Shown piece after piece: positions 12,601 through 23,168 of a stretch of 64,000 nt of DNA. Origin of the DNA: Ulva prolifera. Taxonomy: Eukaryota > Chlorophyta > Ulvophyceae > Ulvales > Ulvaceae. A program made the translations under genes and the position numbers. The stretch covers positions 7,177,836-7,241,835 of the forward strand of contig CM041198.1 of the NCBI GenBank assembly GCA_023078555.1. The letters are read 5' to 3'. The notes below the pieces were generated by a model, which was given only the letters and a program-made list of their open reading frames with translations, was not told the DNA's origin and made no database searches. Position 1 is the stretch's first letter. Each line of letters begins with the position of its first letter.

Positions 12601-15600
12601 GCCAGTTCGCTGTAGCCCACAAGTCACATGCATGACGAGTGGTTTTCACTTCCGGCGCCGCGGTGTCCGCCATCGTCACACGGACTCAATGTCCCGGGGC
12701 CAACATGCAGGTTAGTCAGAACTTCTGGCTGTCCATCTGGTCAGAGAAGACCCTCGTCTGGCAGAAGGAGAGCGCCGGCGACGCGGATGCCGCGCTGGCG
12801 CCCTCCGCCGCCGACATCGGCGGCGTGGCGGCCTTCCCGACGCATTTCTACATGGCCGTGTACTTTGGCCTGGGACTGACGTCGCTGGTCTTCCAGGCGA
12901 GCCGCGCCGTCGTCCTCGTGCTGTCGACTCTGCAGGCCTCCCAGGTCCGCCTCCCTGATCAGATCTTATCAGAGGGAGGAATCCTGATCAGATCTTATCC
13001 GAGAGAAGGACCCTGATCAGATCTATATCAGATCTGACATGCTGCTTGGCTGCTTGGCTTCACGATCGTCGGGGGAGCCCTGATATAGTACACCAGCGTG
13101 ACCGCCATTTCGGCAACTCTGCAGGCCTCCCAGGTCGCTGAGGCAGTGGCTCCTGCGCATCTCGTACCATTCAACATTGACCACCTTCACGCATGCACAG
13201 CTGTCTTGCATGTTGGCATGCATGTTGGCATGCATGTCGGCATGCATGTTGGCATGCAGCGGCTCAGGTGTTCCTGCGGTGCCATCTGCCTCCTTGTCTC
13301 GCCGCATCATTGCAACCCAGTCGTCATGTATCTCAGACCTGCGGTCCCGTGCTGCAGGTGCTGCATGACCGCCTGCTGGCTAAGGTACTCTCCCTGCCGA
13401 TGTCCTTCTTCGACACGCAACCCACCGGCCGCCTCCTCAACCGCTTCACCAAGGACGTCGAGTCCACCGACGTCTCCCTGCAGTCGACGTTCTCCTCCTT
13501 CACCACCTGCTTCGTCAGCGTCTTCATGAGCACCTTTGTCATCGCCGCCGTCACCCGCGGCGCAGTCTTTGCCGCGCTGCTCCCGCTGCTCTTCGGGTAC
13601 CGCGCGATCCAGCGCTACTACCTCGCGACGACGCGCGAGCTCAAGCGCCTCGACAGCGTCGCGCTGTCGCCGATATTCAGCAATTTCGGGGAGACGCTCG
13701 GGGGGCTCGCGACGGTGCGTGCGTTCCGGCGGCAGGACGGGTTTGCACAGAAGAACGCGGCGCTCGTCGACGGCAGCGCACGCGTGTGGTGGCCGATCCA
13801 GGTGTGGGAAACCCCATGCATGCACCCATGCATGCGCGTTGCTGCACGTGTGGTGGCCAAGCCAGGTGCAGCAAAACCCATGCATGCATGCACGGTGCTG
13901 CTGTGGCCCGGCAGGCCCCCCCCTGCGCAGGACAGGCGGCCCGTGATTTGAGTGCTGTCATCCTGAGCCGCTCGACCCGCCAGTGACTTCTCATCCGTGG
14001 AGGGGATACACATAATCACGCCCGTAGCCGCCGTCGTGCTGGGTCATCTCAAACGCTGCTGCTACCTGAGAGAGCATCGCTGGTCGCCTGTGATGAATTC
14101 ACGGTGCGCCTGGCTGCTGTGCAGCTTGCGAACCGCTGGCTCTCGATCCGCCTCGAGTTCATGGGCCACAGCGTCGTGCTGTGCACCGCGGTGTTCGTGA
14201 CGCTCGTGCTCGACGACGCCGGCCTCGCGGGCCTCGCCCTCGCCTCCGCCCTCTCCATCGTCGGCCTCGCCAACTGGGCCACCCGCCAGGGCACGGAGCT
14301 CGAGATGGGCATGAACAGCGTCGAGCGCATGACGGAGTACCTCGCTTACGACAGCGAGAAGCCCGCGATCATCCCTGGGAACCGGTGCGTGAGCCATGCA
14401 TGTGCCCTGTGTATCTCTGCCATGCATGTGCACCATGCATGTGTAGAACTGAACGGTTTTGCGTTTGATGGCACAGCTTCACACTCCAGAAGCACACATG
14501 CGACGGTCTTGTCGTGCATCATCATGTGCATGGTTCGGAAGCGTTTGCCCGGCACCATTCTGCGGCCGTGTCATTCCGCCATTCCGCCATGCCGCGGCCG
14601 CCCACTCATGCTTCATGCGTACGCTCCCCTCTACTCCCCCCCTCCCACATGTCAACCCCATGCACACGCATGCATCACCGTTTATGCCCTCCCGCCCCAA
14701 GCGTCACCCCGCGACTCATGTGCAACTCGCGTGCAGGCCGTCGCAGGCGTGGCCAGCCCAGGGTGCCCTCGAGGTGCGCGACCTCGTCGTGCGCTACCGC
14801 GATGACCTCCCCCCCGTCCTCTCCCAGGTCTCCTTCTCGGTGCCCGCGCACTCCAAGATCGGCATCTGCGGCCGCACCGGCTGCGGCAAGAGCACGCTGA
14901 TGCTCGCGCTGTACCGCATCGTCGAGCCGGCCGCGGGCAGCATCGTCATCGACGGCGTCGACGTCCTCGGCATCGGCCTCTACGACCTCCGCAGCAAGCT
15001 CTCCCTCGTGCCGCAGGACCCCGTCATCTTCACAGGCAGCGTGCGCAACAACCTCGACCCCTTTGGCGCGGCGACGGACGTCGCGATCTGGCAGGCGCTG
15101 AAGCAGGCCGGCCTCGAGGCCGCCGTGATGGCGATGGACGTGCGCACCCTCCCCCCCCCCCCCCCCCCCCCCCCCCCCACCCCCCCTCCCCCCCCCCGAC
15201 CTATGTATACTTTTCACTGGAAACAGCCACGCCCGCTTTTTCACGACGGTCTGCTGGAAATGGAGTGTGCATGCGGATGTGTTGCATGCTCTCTGCTCCG
15301 ATTCGCTGCCATGCATTGCCCTTGTATTTGAGTATCTCGAGCATCTCAGCCCCCACACCCCGCCGCCGTCTGCAGAAGGGCCTCGACACCGAGCTCCAGG
15401 AGGCCGGCGCGAACCTCTCGGTCGGCCAGCGGCAGCTCTTATGCATGGCACGAGCGCTCCTGAAGCGCGCGACGATCCTCCTCATGGACGAGGCCACCTC
15501 CAACGTCGACAACGCCTCCGACTCCCTCATCCAGGCCACCATCCGCTCCGCCTTCCAGGCGTGCACGATCCTCACGATCGCGCACCGGCTGCACACGATC

Positions 15601-15795
15601 GTCGACAGCGACCGCATCCTTGTGCTCGACCGCGGCGAGGTCGCGGAGTACGACGCGCCGGCGGCGCTCATGCGGCGGCCGGAGTCGCGCTTCCGCGCGC
15701 TCGTGCAGGACTCGGCGCACAGCGGCCGGGGCGCCGGCGGGCTCGTGGCGAGCCGCTCGGAGGCCGAGCTCGCGGAGGGGTTGTTGCAGGGGTGA
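6653..15795 (+). CDS. ABCC/MRP-type full-size ABC transporter
   Basis: Fourteen exons: 6653-6854, 6961-7166, 7660-8076, 8833-9016, 9566-9834, 10232-10316, 10700-11107, 11333-11838, 12115-12282, 12711-12944, 13358-13801, 14125-14384, 14737-15139, 15376-15795. They join in frame to 1401 aa. An acidic N-terminus leads into the family motif FLSRTLFMYVNSIMRLG, then TMD1 (about 137-430). NBD1 has Walker A GEVGCGKSS, the signature LSGGQ rebuilt across the exon 7/8 junction, and Walker B LLDDPLSAVD, where Asp replaces the catalytic Glu as is usual in ABCC NBD1. A Gly/Ser/Glu-rich linker (about 690-770) and TMD2 follow. NBD2 has GRTGCGKST, LSVGQRQ and LLMDEATSNVD. ABCC proteins export organic anions and glutathione conjugates at the plasma or vacuolar membrane; the substrate here is unknown. 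There is no N-terminal TMD0. Intron 3 starts with GC instead of GT. Confidence 0.93.
8257..8282 (+). repeat. Poly-C tract (26) in ABCC intron 3
   Basis: A sense-strand C run in the GC-AG intron 8077-8832. Confidence 0.95.
8561..8710. repeat. 40-bp minisatellite, about 3.7 copies
   Basis: Units start at 8561, 8601, 8641 and 8681; the first three are nearly identical. It lies wholly within ABCC intron 3. Confidence 0.95.
9042..9061 (+). repeat. Poly-C tract (20) near a 5' splice site
   Basis: Starts 25 nt after the donor at 9017, on the sense strand of ABCC intron 4. Confidence 0.95.
12927..13136. repeat. 21-bp direct repeat spanning an exon/intron boundary
   Basis: Positions 12927-12947 (the end of exon 10 plus GTC of the donor) recur identically at 13116-13136. 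The 189-bp offset includes the 29-bp repeats at 12954-13036. This could be a target-site duplication from an insertion or the trace of a tandem duplication. Use of the second donor would add sequence with an in-frame stop. Confidence 0.85.
12954..13036. repeat. 29-bp tandem repeat, about 2.8 copies
   Basis: Units beginning CCTGATCAGATCT start at 12954, 12983 and 13012, in ABCC intron 10 and inside the segment bounded by the 21-bp direct repeat. Confidence 0.85.
13208..13258. repeat. 12-bp tandem repeat (TTGGCATGCATG), about 4 copies
   Basis: Four nearly identical 12-bp units upstream of the 3' splice site at 13357. They are made of the CATGCA motif that is frequent throughout the introns here. 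Confidence 0.85.
15151..15178 (+). repeat. Poly-C tract (28) beside a 5' splice site
   Basis: Starts 11 nt after the donor at 15140 on the sense strand of ABCC intron 13, and is followed by further interrupted C runs to about 15197. Confidence 0.95.
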
Positions 15796-18061
15796 TCTTT
15801 ATGCGTGGCTACGAGTGCTACCAGTGGGGTTTATGCACGCGGTGCTGGATAGGCTAGCTTGCGGCAGCCGAACATGCTGCGCATGCTGCGAGGCAGCGCG
15901 AGGGGAGTCAGGTAGCGGGGGGGTGCCCAAGGTGCATGCAGGTCCCTGCATCGAAAGTCGCACGGGCAGGCCGAAGCGCTGCTGCTGGTGTGAGCAGGAA
16001 AGTCGCGCTCGCGACTGATGCGGTGTTGCCATCCTTGGATGTGCTCACCCAGGGACGCCAGTCTCGAGGTAGGCGTGGCTGTGAGCCACATCGACTGCTT
16101 GTGGCGCAAGGGCAGCCAGCTGCGTGCGGACAGCGCCAACACTGGTGCGGTCCGCCACATCTAGGCCGATTCGATGCCCCTCCCATCTGCGGTGTAGCTT
16201 GCCTACCGCAGTGCATGCGTGCTGTGCGGTCTGGCTTGGCTGCCGCCGCGGTGCAGCGCCCGATATGATCACATCGATGTGTGCATGCCCCTGTCTCGAC
16301 ACTGCGGCCTGGCTCGGTTCATGCGTGGGTTGGGCGACGCCGGCAAGCGCGCCGTCTCAGGCGGGGGTGCTGAGTGCAGCTCCCTGCGACGGCCTGCACA
16401 TGTGCTACAGAGGCTCATGCCGGCCGACCCGCAGCACAGGCTGCGCATGGCACACGTTTGGGGGGCTTGTGTGGCACGTGGTGGGGGCGGTTGCGGCATG
16501 ATGCGGAGCGCTCGTGCAGTGCAGGGGCGTGTGGCCACAGGCACAGTGGTCACCCTGCGCCTGGAGGGCGAGGCTCTGACGTGTGTGAGCCGCCTGCTGC
16601 TGTGCGGAGGAGCAGGCGCCGCTGGATGAGCCACCAGGCAATCCACCACGGCCACAGTGGTGGAGTTGGCGGGCCCGCCGGGGCCGCCCGCCGGAGGCCG
16701 TCCGGGACCCCGGCTAGACAGCACACAGGCTCGGTTGTGAACAGTCGTGCTGGTGGTAGTGGAAGTATGAGCGTATGATGTGTATCCAGTGAAGGGTGCG
16801 GTGAGTGAATGGAAGGTGGGGGATGAGCAGATGGGCAGTGGAGGAGCTGCCGGCTGGTGCAGATGTTACATGGAGAGAGGAGAGGAGACAGGTAGCATTG
16901 GAGGAACTAGGGTATGTGCTCTGGTGCATGCGCAGCAGCAATGATACGAGGCAACCAGCGTGCGGGCCGGTGCGATGCTGGGCGGTGATGTCCCGAGGCA
17001 TCTGCAGAGTGCACTTGTTGGAGCAGTGCAGCTGTGCTGAGTGCACTTGTGCGATGCTGTGCAACTACGTGTTGCGTAAACCTCCAGCACCTGACCAGGT
17101 TGTCACACCACCTTGACTTTGCACCGCTCCGCAAATTTAATCGTATCTGCCGTGTATCTGCCACGGGAGGGTGTGCCGTGCTGCGTTGCCTGTCTTGGTC
17201 TGCCAGCTTGCGCAGGTAGCCGCAGAAGGGCATGGTGCAAGGATGTCGTGCGGAAGAGTGCTGCTCATGCATGCACCAGTAGGTTGAGATCAACGAGATG
17301 CCATTTCTGGAAAGGTTCTGTTTGGGATGATGTGATGTTACTTGTGCCTGCCATGCTCCACCATCGCGGCCCCGAGCACCCCCTCCACCACTACGGTGCT
17401 GCAGAGACAAGCACCTGAGATCTGAGGTGGAACCGAAGCAGAATCTGGCTTGCACACCGTCACCACGGCCAGCGCTGACGAGGGCCAGACTAACAGTGGC
17501 TCACGTAGTGCACCGGGATCTCTCGCCAAAACGAACTGGGACGCAAACCACACTGAGACAAATCAACTGCAGCCTCGTATGATCCAGGCGACACGCCGCC
17601 ACACCCTGCACCGGACCCCAGTGACGACCTGCAGCTGTGGCCAGATATGGTTCACATGTGCTTGAGGGCTCGTGGATGTGTGTCATCACCCGAGTGGCAT
17701 CTGCAGAGACCCCGCTTGCAGGTGCACACAACGCTATCTGGCCGGACACCCATGGTATGTGGCGTCGTGTGTGATTTCTGAGCATGCCGGCTCATTCTCC
17801 AGCACCATGGTAACAGCTGAGTCACCGGTGCCCAGCTACGCAGGGCGCATACCCGGCGGCTTGGCCCATGCATGGCGGACATAATCGACCAGGCAGGTTC
17901 CCTAAGTGCAGCAATTGCCTGCTGGTCATATGCAACACTCGATCGGCCTACCCCGGCGGCTGCTCCTGGAGAACGCAATGCGCGACTTGTCCACGGCGTG
18001 ATGGCTCGGCAGGTGCACGCCGCTGCCCCGCTGATGGCACGTCATGCGGGCAAGGCAGTTT

Positions 18062-18082
18062 TGACGGGACTGGCGGTCCCGT
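18062..18082. repeat. Short perfect hairpin
   Basis: GACGGGAC and GTCCCGTC form an 8-bp stem over a 5-nt loop in a GC-rich block. It lies between the convergent 3' ends, so an RNA 3'-end role is conceivable but unsupported. Confidence 0.5.
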
Positions 18083-18599
18083 CCGATTGCCTCTCGCCGC
18101 TCACAGGCAATCCGGCCCGAGCGGCGGAACGCCCTGCCTCGGCTGCCGCCTGTGATATGGCCGCTGCTTGCCCGCACAGCCCCGTCCGTTCGGCGACAGC
18201 GGGGATGGTCCCTGTGCCACTCGCCGTGACGGCCGGGCTGCGGCACGGCATGCCACAGCGTGGGCGCCGGCCTACCCGTGCGTGCGCATGTGGCCTGTCG
18301 CGAGGGTGCGGCTGCCGGTTTCTTCACTGTAATGATGCAAAGCAAAAGAATGAGCTGCGACAGATTGCTGAGGTGGTGACAGGGGCAGCCGAACAACCGC
18401 TCGCTGCACGAGAAACGAACCAGCAAGAAAGCGCAGACAGCGTGCTGAGCACGGAACAGACAAGTAGCTAACAGCCTGCACAATGCTCGGCTGACTTGCT
18501 GTACAGGCATGCTGTATTCTCATTGATACAAGAGATGACGGCTGTCGACCGTTCAAATAGGATCGCTCCCGCCCGCCGCCCTGGCGATCACTGACTCTG

Positions 18600-18814
18600 G
18601 TTGGAGGTTCCGAAACGGAGGGGGCCGGAGCTGTGGTTGCAGGGACAGCAGGCAGGACAGCCTCGTCGTCACTGGAGCTTTCCAGGTCCACCAGGTAGGT
18701 GGGGGCGGCAGGATGAGCCGCGCAGCCGGATCCTTTCGAAGTGGCAGCCTGGAAGCCCCACAGCACGGCAATTAAGACCAAGAGCGGTGAACACCGGATG
18801 CAGCAAGCATGCAA
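18600..18814 (-). CDS. Possible first exon of a secreted protein (uncertain)
   Basis: A minus-strand frame starting at 18814 opens with a hydrophobic stretch (LLVLIAVLWGFQAA) after a short Cys-containing start. That resembles a signal peptide. An acidic and Pro/Ala/Thr-rich stretch (LESSSDDEAVLP) follows. Only the start was judged; I could not follow further exons or find conservation. It may be spurious. Confidence 0.25.
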
Positions 18815-19374
18815 GCAGAAGGCAGTAGTTTGTACTGCTGGGTTCGTGATTTACATGAGCAATTTCAATTGGCGAGCTTGTTCACAGATGCGGCGCCGCC
18901 GGCGTCATACTGGCCCTGCCCACCCGCCGCCCAGGCAGTATGAGGGCAGGTCAGAACGTCAGACCGTGTAGACCCCGCTGACAGCAGGTTCATGCTTACG
19001 TTTCTAGCATATCTTCTCGTGAACAAGCCGTCACAATGCCGGCGCAGTGCAGTAACAATGTGTGCTGTGAGGGAGGGATTGTTTGGGGGTCAGGGTATGG
19101 GGCACTGGGGCCTCCCCGGGGTTGTTGTGGGTGTCTGTGTGGGTTTCATTTGCGCCACCTGGGCCGAGTGTGCCTTGGGGCGGGGGGGTGAATACAGGTC
19201 GGGGTGGTCCGGGACCAGGTGGTTCCGGGGCCTGCGTGTGTGTTGATGCGTGCGTGTGTGGACAGTGTTGGGTGTTGGCGCGCGAAGGCGGTGTTGGTGT
19301 GCGGCGGTACAGGTGTGTCGGTCCAGCTGAATGCCGGTGGGTGCTTGCGTACGTGGCGTCCCTCTTCGTGACCT

Positions 19375-19513
19375 GCGCTGCTGCCTGCCTCTCTGGCTAT
19401 GTCCTCGTAACACATGGACAAACTCTGTCAGGTGTGGCGGTCTGTGGTTGTTGTGGTGCCCCTGTTTGGGTCTTGCGCTGCTGCCTGCCTCTCTGGCTGT
19501 GTCCTTGTAACAT
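19375..19513 (+). repeat. Two copies of the dispersed TGTCCTTGTAACA-ended repeat
   Basis: Copies at 19375-19413 and 19475-19513 share GCGCTGCTGCCTGCCTCTCT and end in a TGTCC(T/C)(T/C)GTAACA core. Related copies lie at 35021-35058 (-), 40931-40967 (-), 57059-57098 (+) and 57298-57326 (-). They resemble short retrotransposon 3' tails. Confidence 0.6.
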
Positions 19514-20077
19514 CCTACCGTCCTACAAGTCTCGCCTCTGCTACCGTCTCAGAGCCACGGTCGGCCGCCTGTACATCTAAGCATCGCCAGTGCTGCCGTG
19601 TGAGAGTGCTGCTGCCTCAGAGTCGGAGCCGTGCCACCAGCACTGTCTACGAAAAGGCCCCTCAGGCGCAGCTGCTCTCCCGTTCCGGCAGCAGTCTCAT
19701 ATGCATGGCTGCGCCAGGGGCGCCACTGCAGCTGGATACATGCACCACGGCTGACGTCTAACAACGAGAAGGCACGATCCATCTACCACAGCTGAGACAC
19801 AAGCTCACCGCTCACCCTATGCCACCCGCACGGCGCACAATCCAGGGCGCGGCTGCACCACACGGCCAGCTCGTGTCATGCGCTGCTGCTGCAAACCCAC
19901 ATCGCCGATGTTCCCGCTATCATGAAAAGGGGCATGACACGGCATCGCACAGCCGCTGTAACGTAGCAGCATGTGCGACGCACGGCGCGGCTGAAACGCC
20001 ACGGCCTGCCGGCGCTTCGCCGCGTCATCCCCCCCCCCCTTCCCATGCATGAGTCAGCCGGTGACGAGGGAGTGTGG

Positions 20078-23000
20078 CTACGGGAGGCCTAGGCACGGGA
20101 CGTTCCCGACGGGGGCGACCGGCAGCGGCATGCGCCAAACGAGCTCCTCCTCCTTGGGCCACCGCCCCGGCCCCGCCGCGGCCGCCGCGCCGGGCGCCGC
20201 GACGGAGAATGCAAAGCGCAGGGACCACCGCAGCGCGAGCAGCGGCGTGCGGAAGGCCGCCGGCGCGCCCTGCGGCACGGTGAACATGAAGCCGCAGAAG
20301 CGGGACTGCAGCGTCGCCTCCTGAGCCTCGTCGTACGCGCGGCGGATGCCGGGCGTGGCACCGCGGCGCGCCGCGGCCGCCGGCAGCCACTCGCGTGCCA
20401 CCTGCTCCTCCGTCTCGAGCAAAACCGTCACCTGCACTCTCGCGCTGAGCTGTGACATGGTTGGTCACCGTCTTGTATATGGCTTTGGAGTTCGTGGTGG
20501 GTTTAAGCAAGGCACGCGGGGCATGCCGGCGTGTGTGCATGTGTGTATGCATAGAGTACATGTATGAGGAAATATCCATATCCAGAAGGATAGACAACTT
20601 CAACGTGTGGGAGCGAAGCTTCCGTAAGTGCACTTGTGGCCCGAGCGTTGCGGTGCGTCTCGGGCAGTGACATACCGCTGCAATGGCTTTACGTGCCGCA
20701 CGTACATCAGGAGCATGACGCGAGGAAGGGGGTGGCCTCAGGGGCGGCGGCTTCAGCAGTCAAGGCCGACAAACCGCCATGACAGAATTGCTGCACGGCA
20801 GCGCTGGTGCGCTGAAGCAGCACGCCGTGGGGCACAGCACTCGAGCACAGGAAATTGATACTCAGCTCTCCGGTGTCGGAGCACGTCGACGAGGCTTCAT
20901 GAGCAACCAGAGTATGCCGCAAGACGGGGTCGAGAAAGGGAGGTGGGGGTGGTGGGGGTGGTGGGGGGTCACCTGGTGGCACGCGGCGCGGCGGCGCGCT
21001 GCGCCGTCTGTGCTGCGGAAGTCGACGGTCACGGAGAATGTGCAGCCCGGGTAGAGGGGGCCCTCGTGTGGCGTGTGCAGCTCGATGCGTGCGAGGGGCG
21101 CGCCTCGGAAGCCGAGGTGGAACGTGCGGGGGTCCCCTCCGCCGCGCTCGCTCGCCGACCCCGTGCGGTGCGCCACCCGCGGCGTCCCCGCCTCGGAGTG
21201 CCGATACGCCTGCACATGCATGACGCCGTTGGCACCCACGCCGCAGCAATGCATGTCAGCATGAGCTGAGGGCGCGCAAGCAGCAGCATGTGGAGAGCAA
21301 CCGCCGACAAACATGGCGACACAGAACGCACACGTACCGTAAACAATGTAAAGGTTCGTTGGAATTTGTCGGTCCAGATCCCAGAGCGACGAAATTAATG
21401 CAAAATCCTGTCCCATAGGCGACCGCAGCGACGGAATTGACAAAAAATGTTTCGCCTTGTCCCGGCTTCTCGTCGCTGGCGCGACGAAATGGAAAACAAT
21501 ATGTACTGTCCTGGCGCTTGCAACTGCATCACGACGGCAGCAGTATACATTATAAATGACATATGTCCCGTCTACTCACGGCAGCTGGTGCTGGGCGAAG
21601 AGTATCGAATAGTATAACAGCGCAAGCTGTTGTGTTGCACATCCATGACAGGCCCTGTCAGCCGCCTCTACTCGTCGTCGTCAGGCGTGTCACGCCAGTT
21701 CGACGAATGCTGAAAGAATGAATGTGGCTTGTCCAGTCCCACAATACACGCGTGCGACGATCTGAAAAACAATGAATCGCCTGTCTGTCCCGTTCACGCC
21801 AAAATCGAATGGCTCAAAAATCAAAAACAATTGTTCCCGCGTCCTTGTCCCACTTGGCCCGCAACGAACCTTTACATTTACTACGGTATAGCAGGACAAG
21901 ATCCGATCATGCTCGCGCACGGGGGGGGGGGGTTGTTTGCTGCTTGTTTGCTGATTGCTGCAGTTTGCTGCTTGAACATAGTTGAATGGAAGACATCATG
22001 CTGTCACTGGTGACGGCAGGAATGGAGTCGCAGGCACCCTGTGGTACGCACGGCAGGGATAAAAGAAAAATATATATGCGCACCGGGCTGCCGCTGCCGA
22101 AGCCGCCACCGCCGACGTCCACGAGCGCCGCATCTGCCGCGGGCCCCTCGGCATCCGCCGCGGTGCTGCCGGGCGCGCTCGCCTGGCCATCCACACTGTC
22201 AATGATCGACAAGTCGCGGGCAAGGCCGCCGGCGCCCGCGGCGCTCGCGGCAGGCGTCAGCGCCGAGGTGCTGTCGTGCGCGCCGGAACCCGCGACCGGC
22301 TCATCGACCTCGTTCGGCGCCCACAGGAAGCGATGGCCGTCTGTGGCCATTGCGGGGCTGCCCCACAGCGCGTGCTCGGCGCCGATCGGCAGCGGCGGAA
22401 GGACCTGCACTGCCGTTGCTGCGACATGTTTCCCAGCGGGGCCGCTCTTCATGCACGTCTGCAACGACCAACGCATGCAGTGCCAGTGCGCACAGTCGCG
22501 CGGCCATTCTGATCAGCGGGTGGAGTATGTCGGTGACGAGGTGCTTGCGAGGGGCGGACCTCGGTGGCTACAGGCGGCGAGTCCTCTGGCAGCGCCATTG
22601 CAAACTCGATCATCGGGCCGTGCACAGCATCCACCGCCGCCGGCACGCCTGACAGAAGCTGGCCCGACAGCGTCCCGCTGCCGAGGCCCGCCATGAGCCC
22701 GGGTATCGCGGAGGAGCCGCTGCGGGCGAGCGCGGCCTTGCGCGGGGACATCCCGACGTCGCTCTCAGCCTCCGCGACCGTCGCGAGCGACTCGGCGGGG
22801 GCGATGCCGATGCGGAACGGCGCACGCGCCGCGTGCACCCCGGGCGCCCGCGGCGGCGGCTGCGCCGCCGCCGCGCCTGACGCAGATGCGGACGCGGACG
22901 CCGGCTCGACTGGTGACCGCCCTCCGACAGACGCCACTACAGAGGCGGCCGGGGGGAGGGCGGTCGAGGAGGAGGAGGTGCGGGAGAGGCCGATGTGAGC

Positions 23001-23132
23001 TGCGAGGGAGCTGGCGGGAAGGTTGAGCCAGGAGCGGTTGCCAGGGCGCTTTGCCTGCAAGGCTTGCGCCGTGGAGCGGATCCAGCGTCTGGCAGCTGTG
23101 AAGCCGGAATCGCTAGTAATCGCAGGTCAGCT

Positions 23133-23168
<36 letters not shown>

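Larger units (their letters stand above)
15796..20077. other. Interval between the convergent ABCC and RGP1 3' ends, no confident gene
   Basis: I recognise no conserved protein in this 4.3 kb. The longest open frames (about 130-200 codons, for example 17872-18471 plus and 18272-18814 minus) are unrelated to families I know and partly overlap on opposite strands. GC-rich blocks at about 16600-16720 and 18000-18270 could be exons or 3' UTR. There are two copies of a TGTCCTTGTAACA-ended repeat at 19375-19413 and 19475-19513, and an 11-base C run at 20029-20039. Confidence 0.6.

Noticed and set aside
14675-15451. 258-codon minus-strand open frame with poly-Gly
   Set aside because: Antisense of ABCC NBD2; the poly-Gly is the complement of the intronic C run.
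16219-16629. 136-codon plus-strand frame after the ABCC gene
   Set aside because: No recognisable motif or consistent splice context; left within the unassigned interval.
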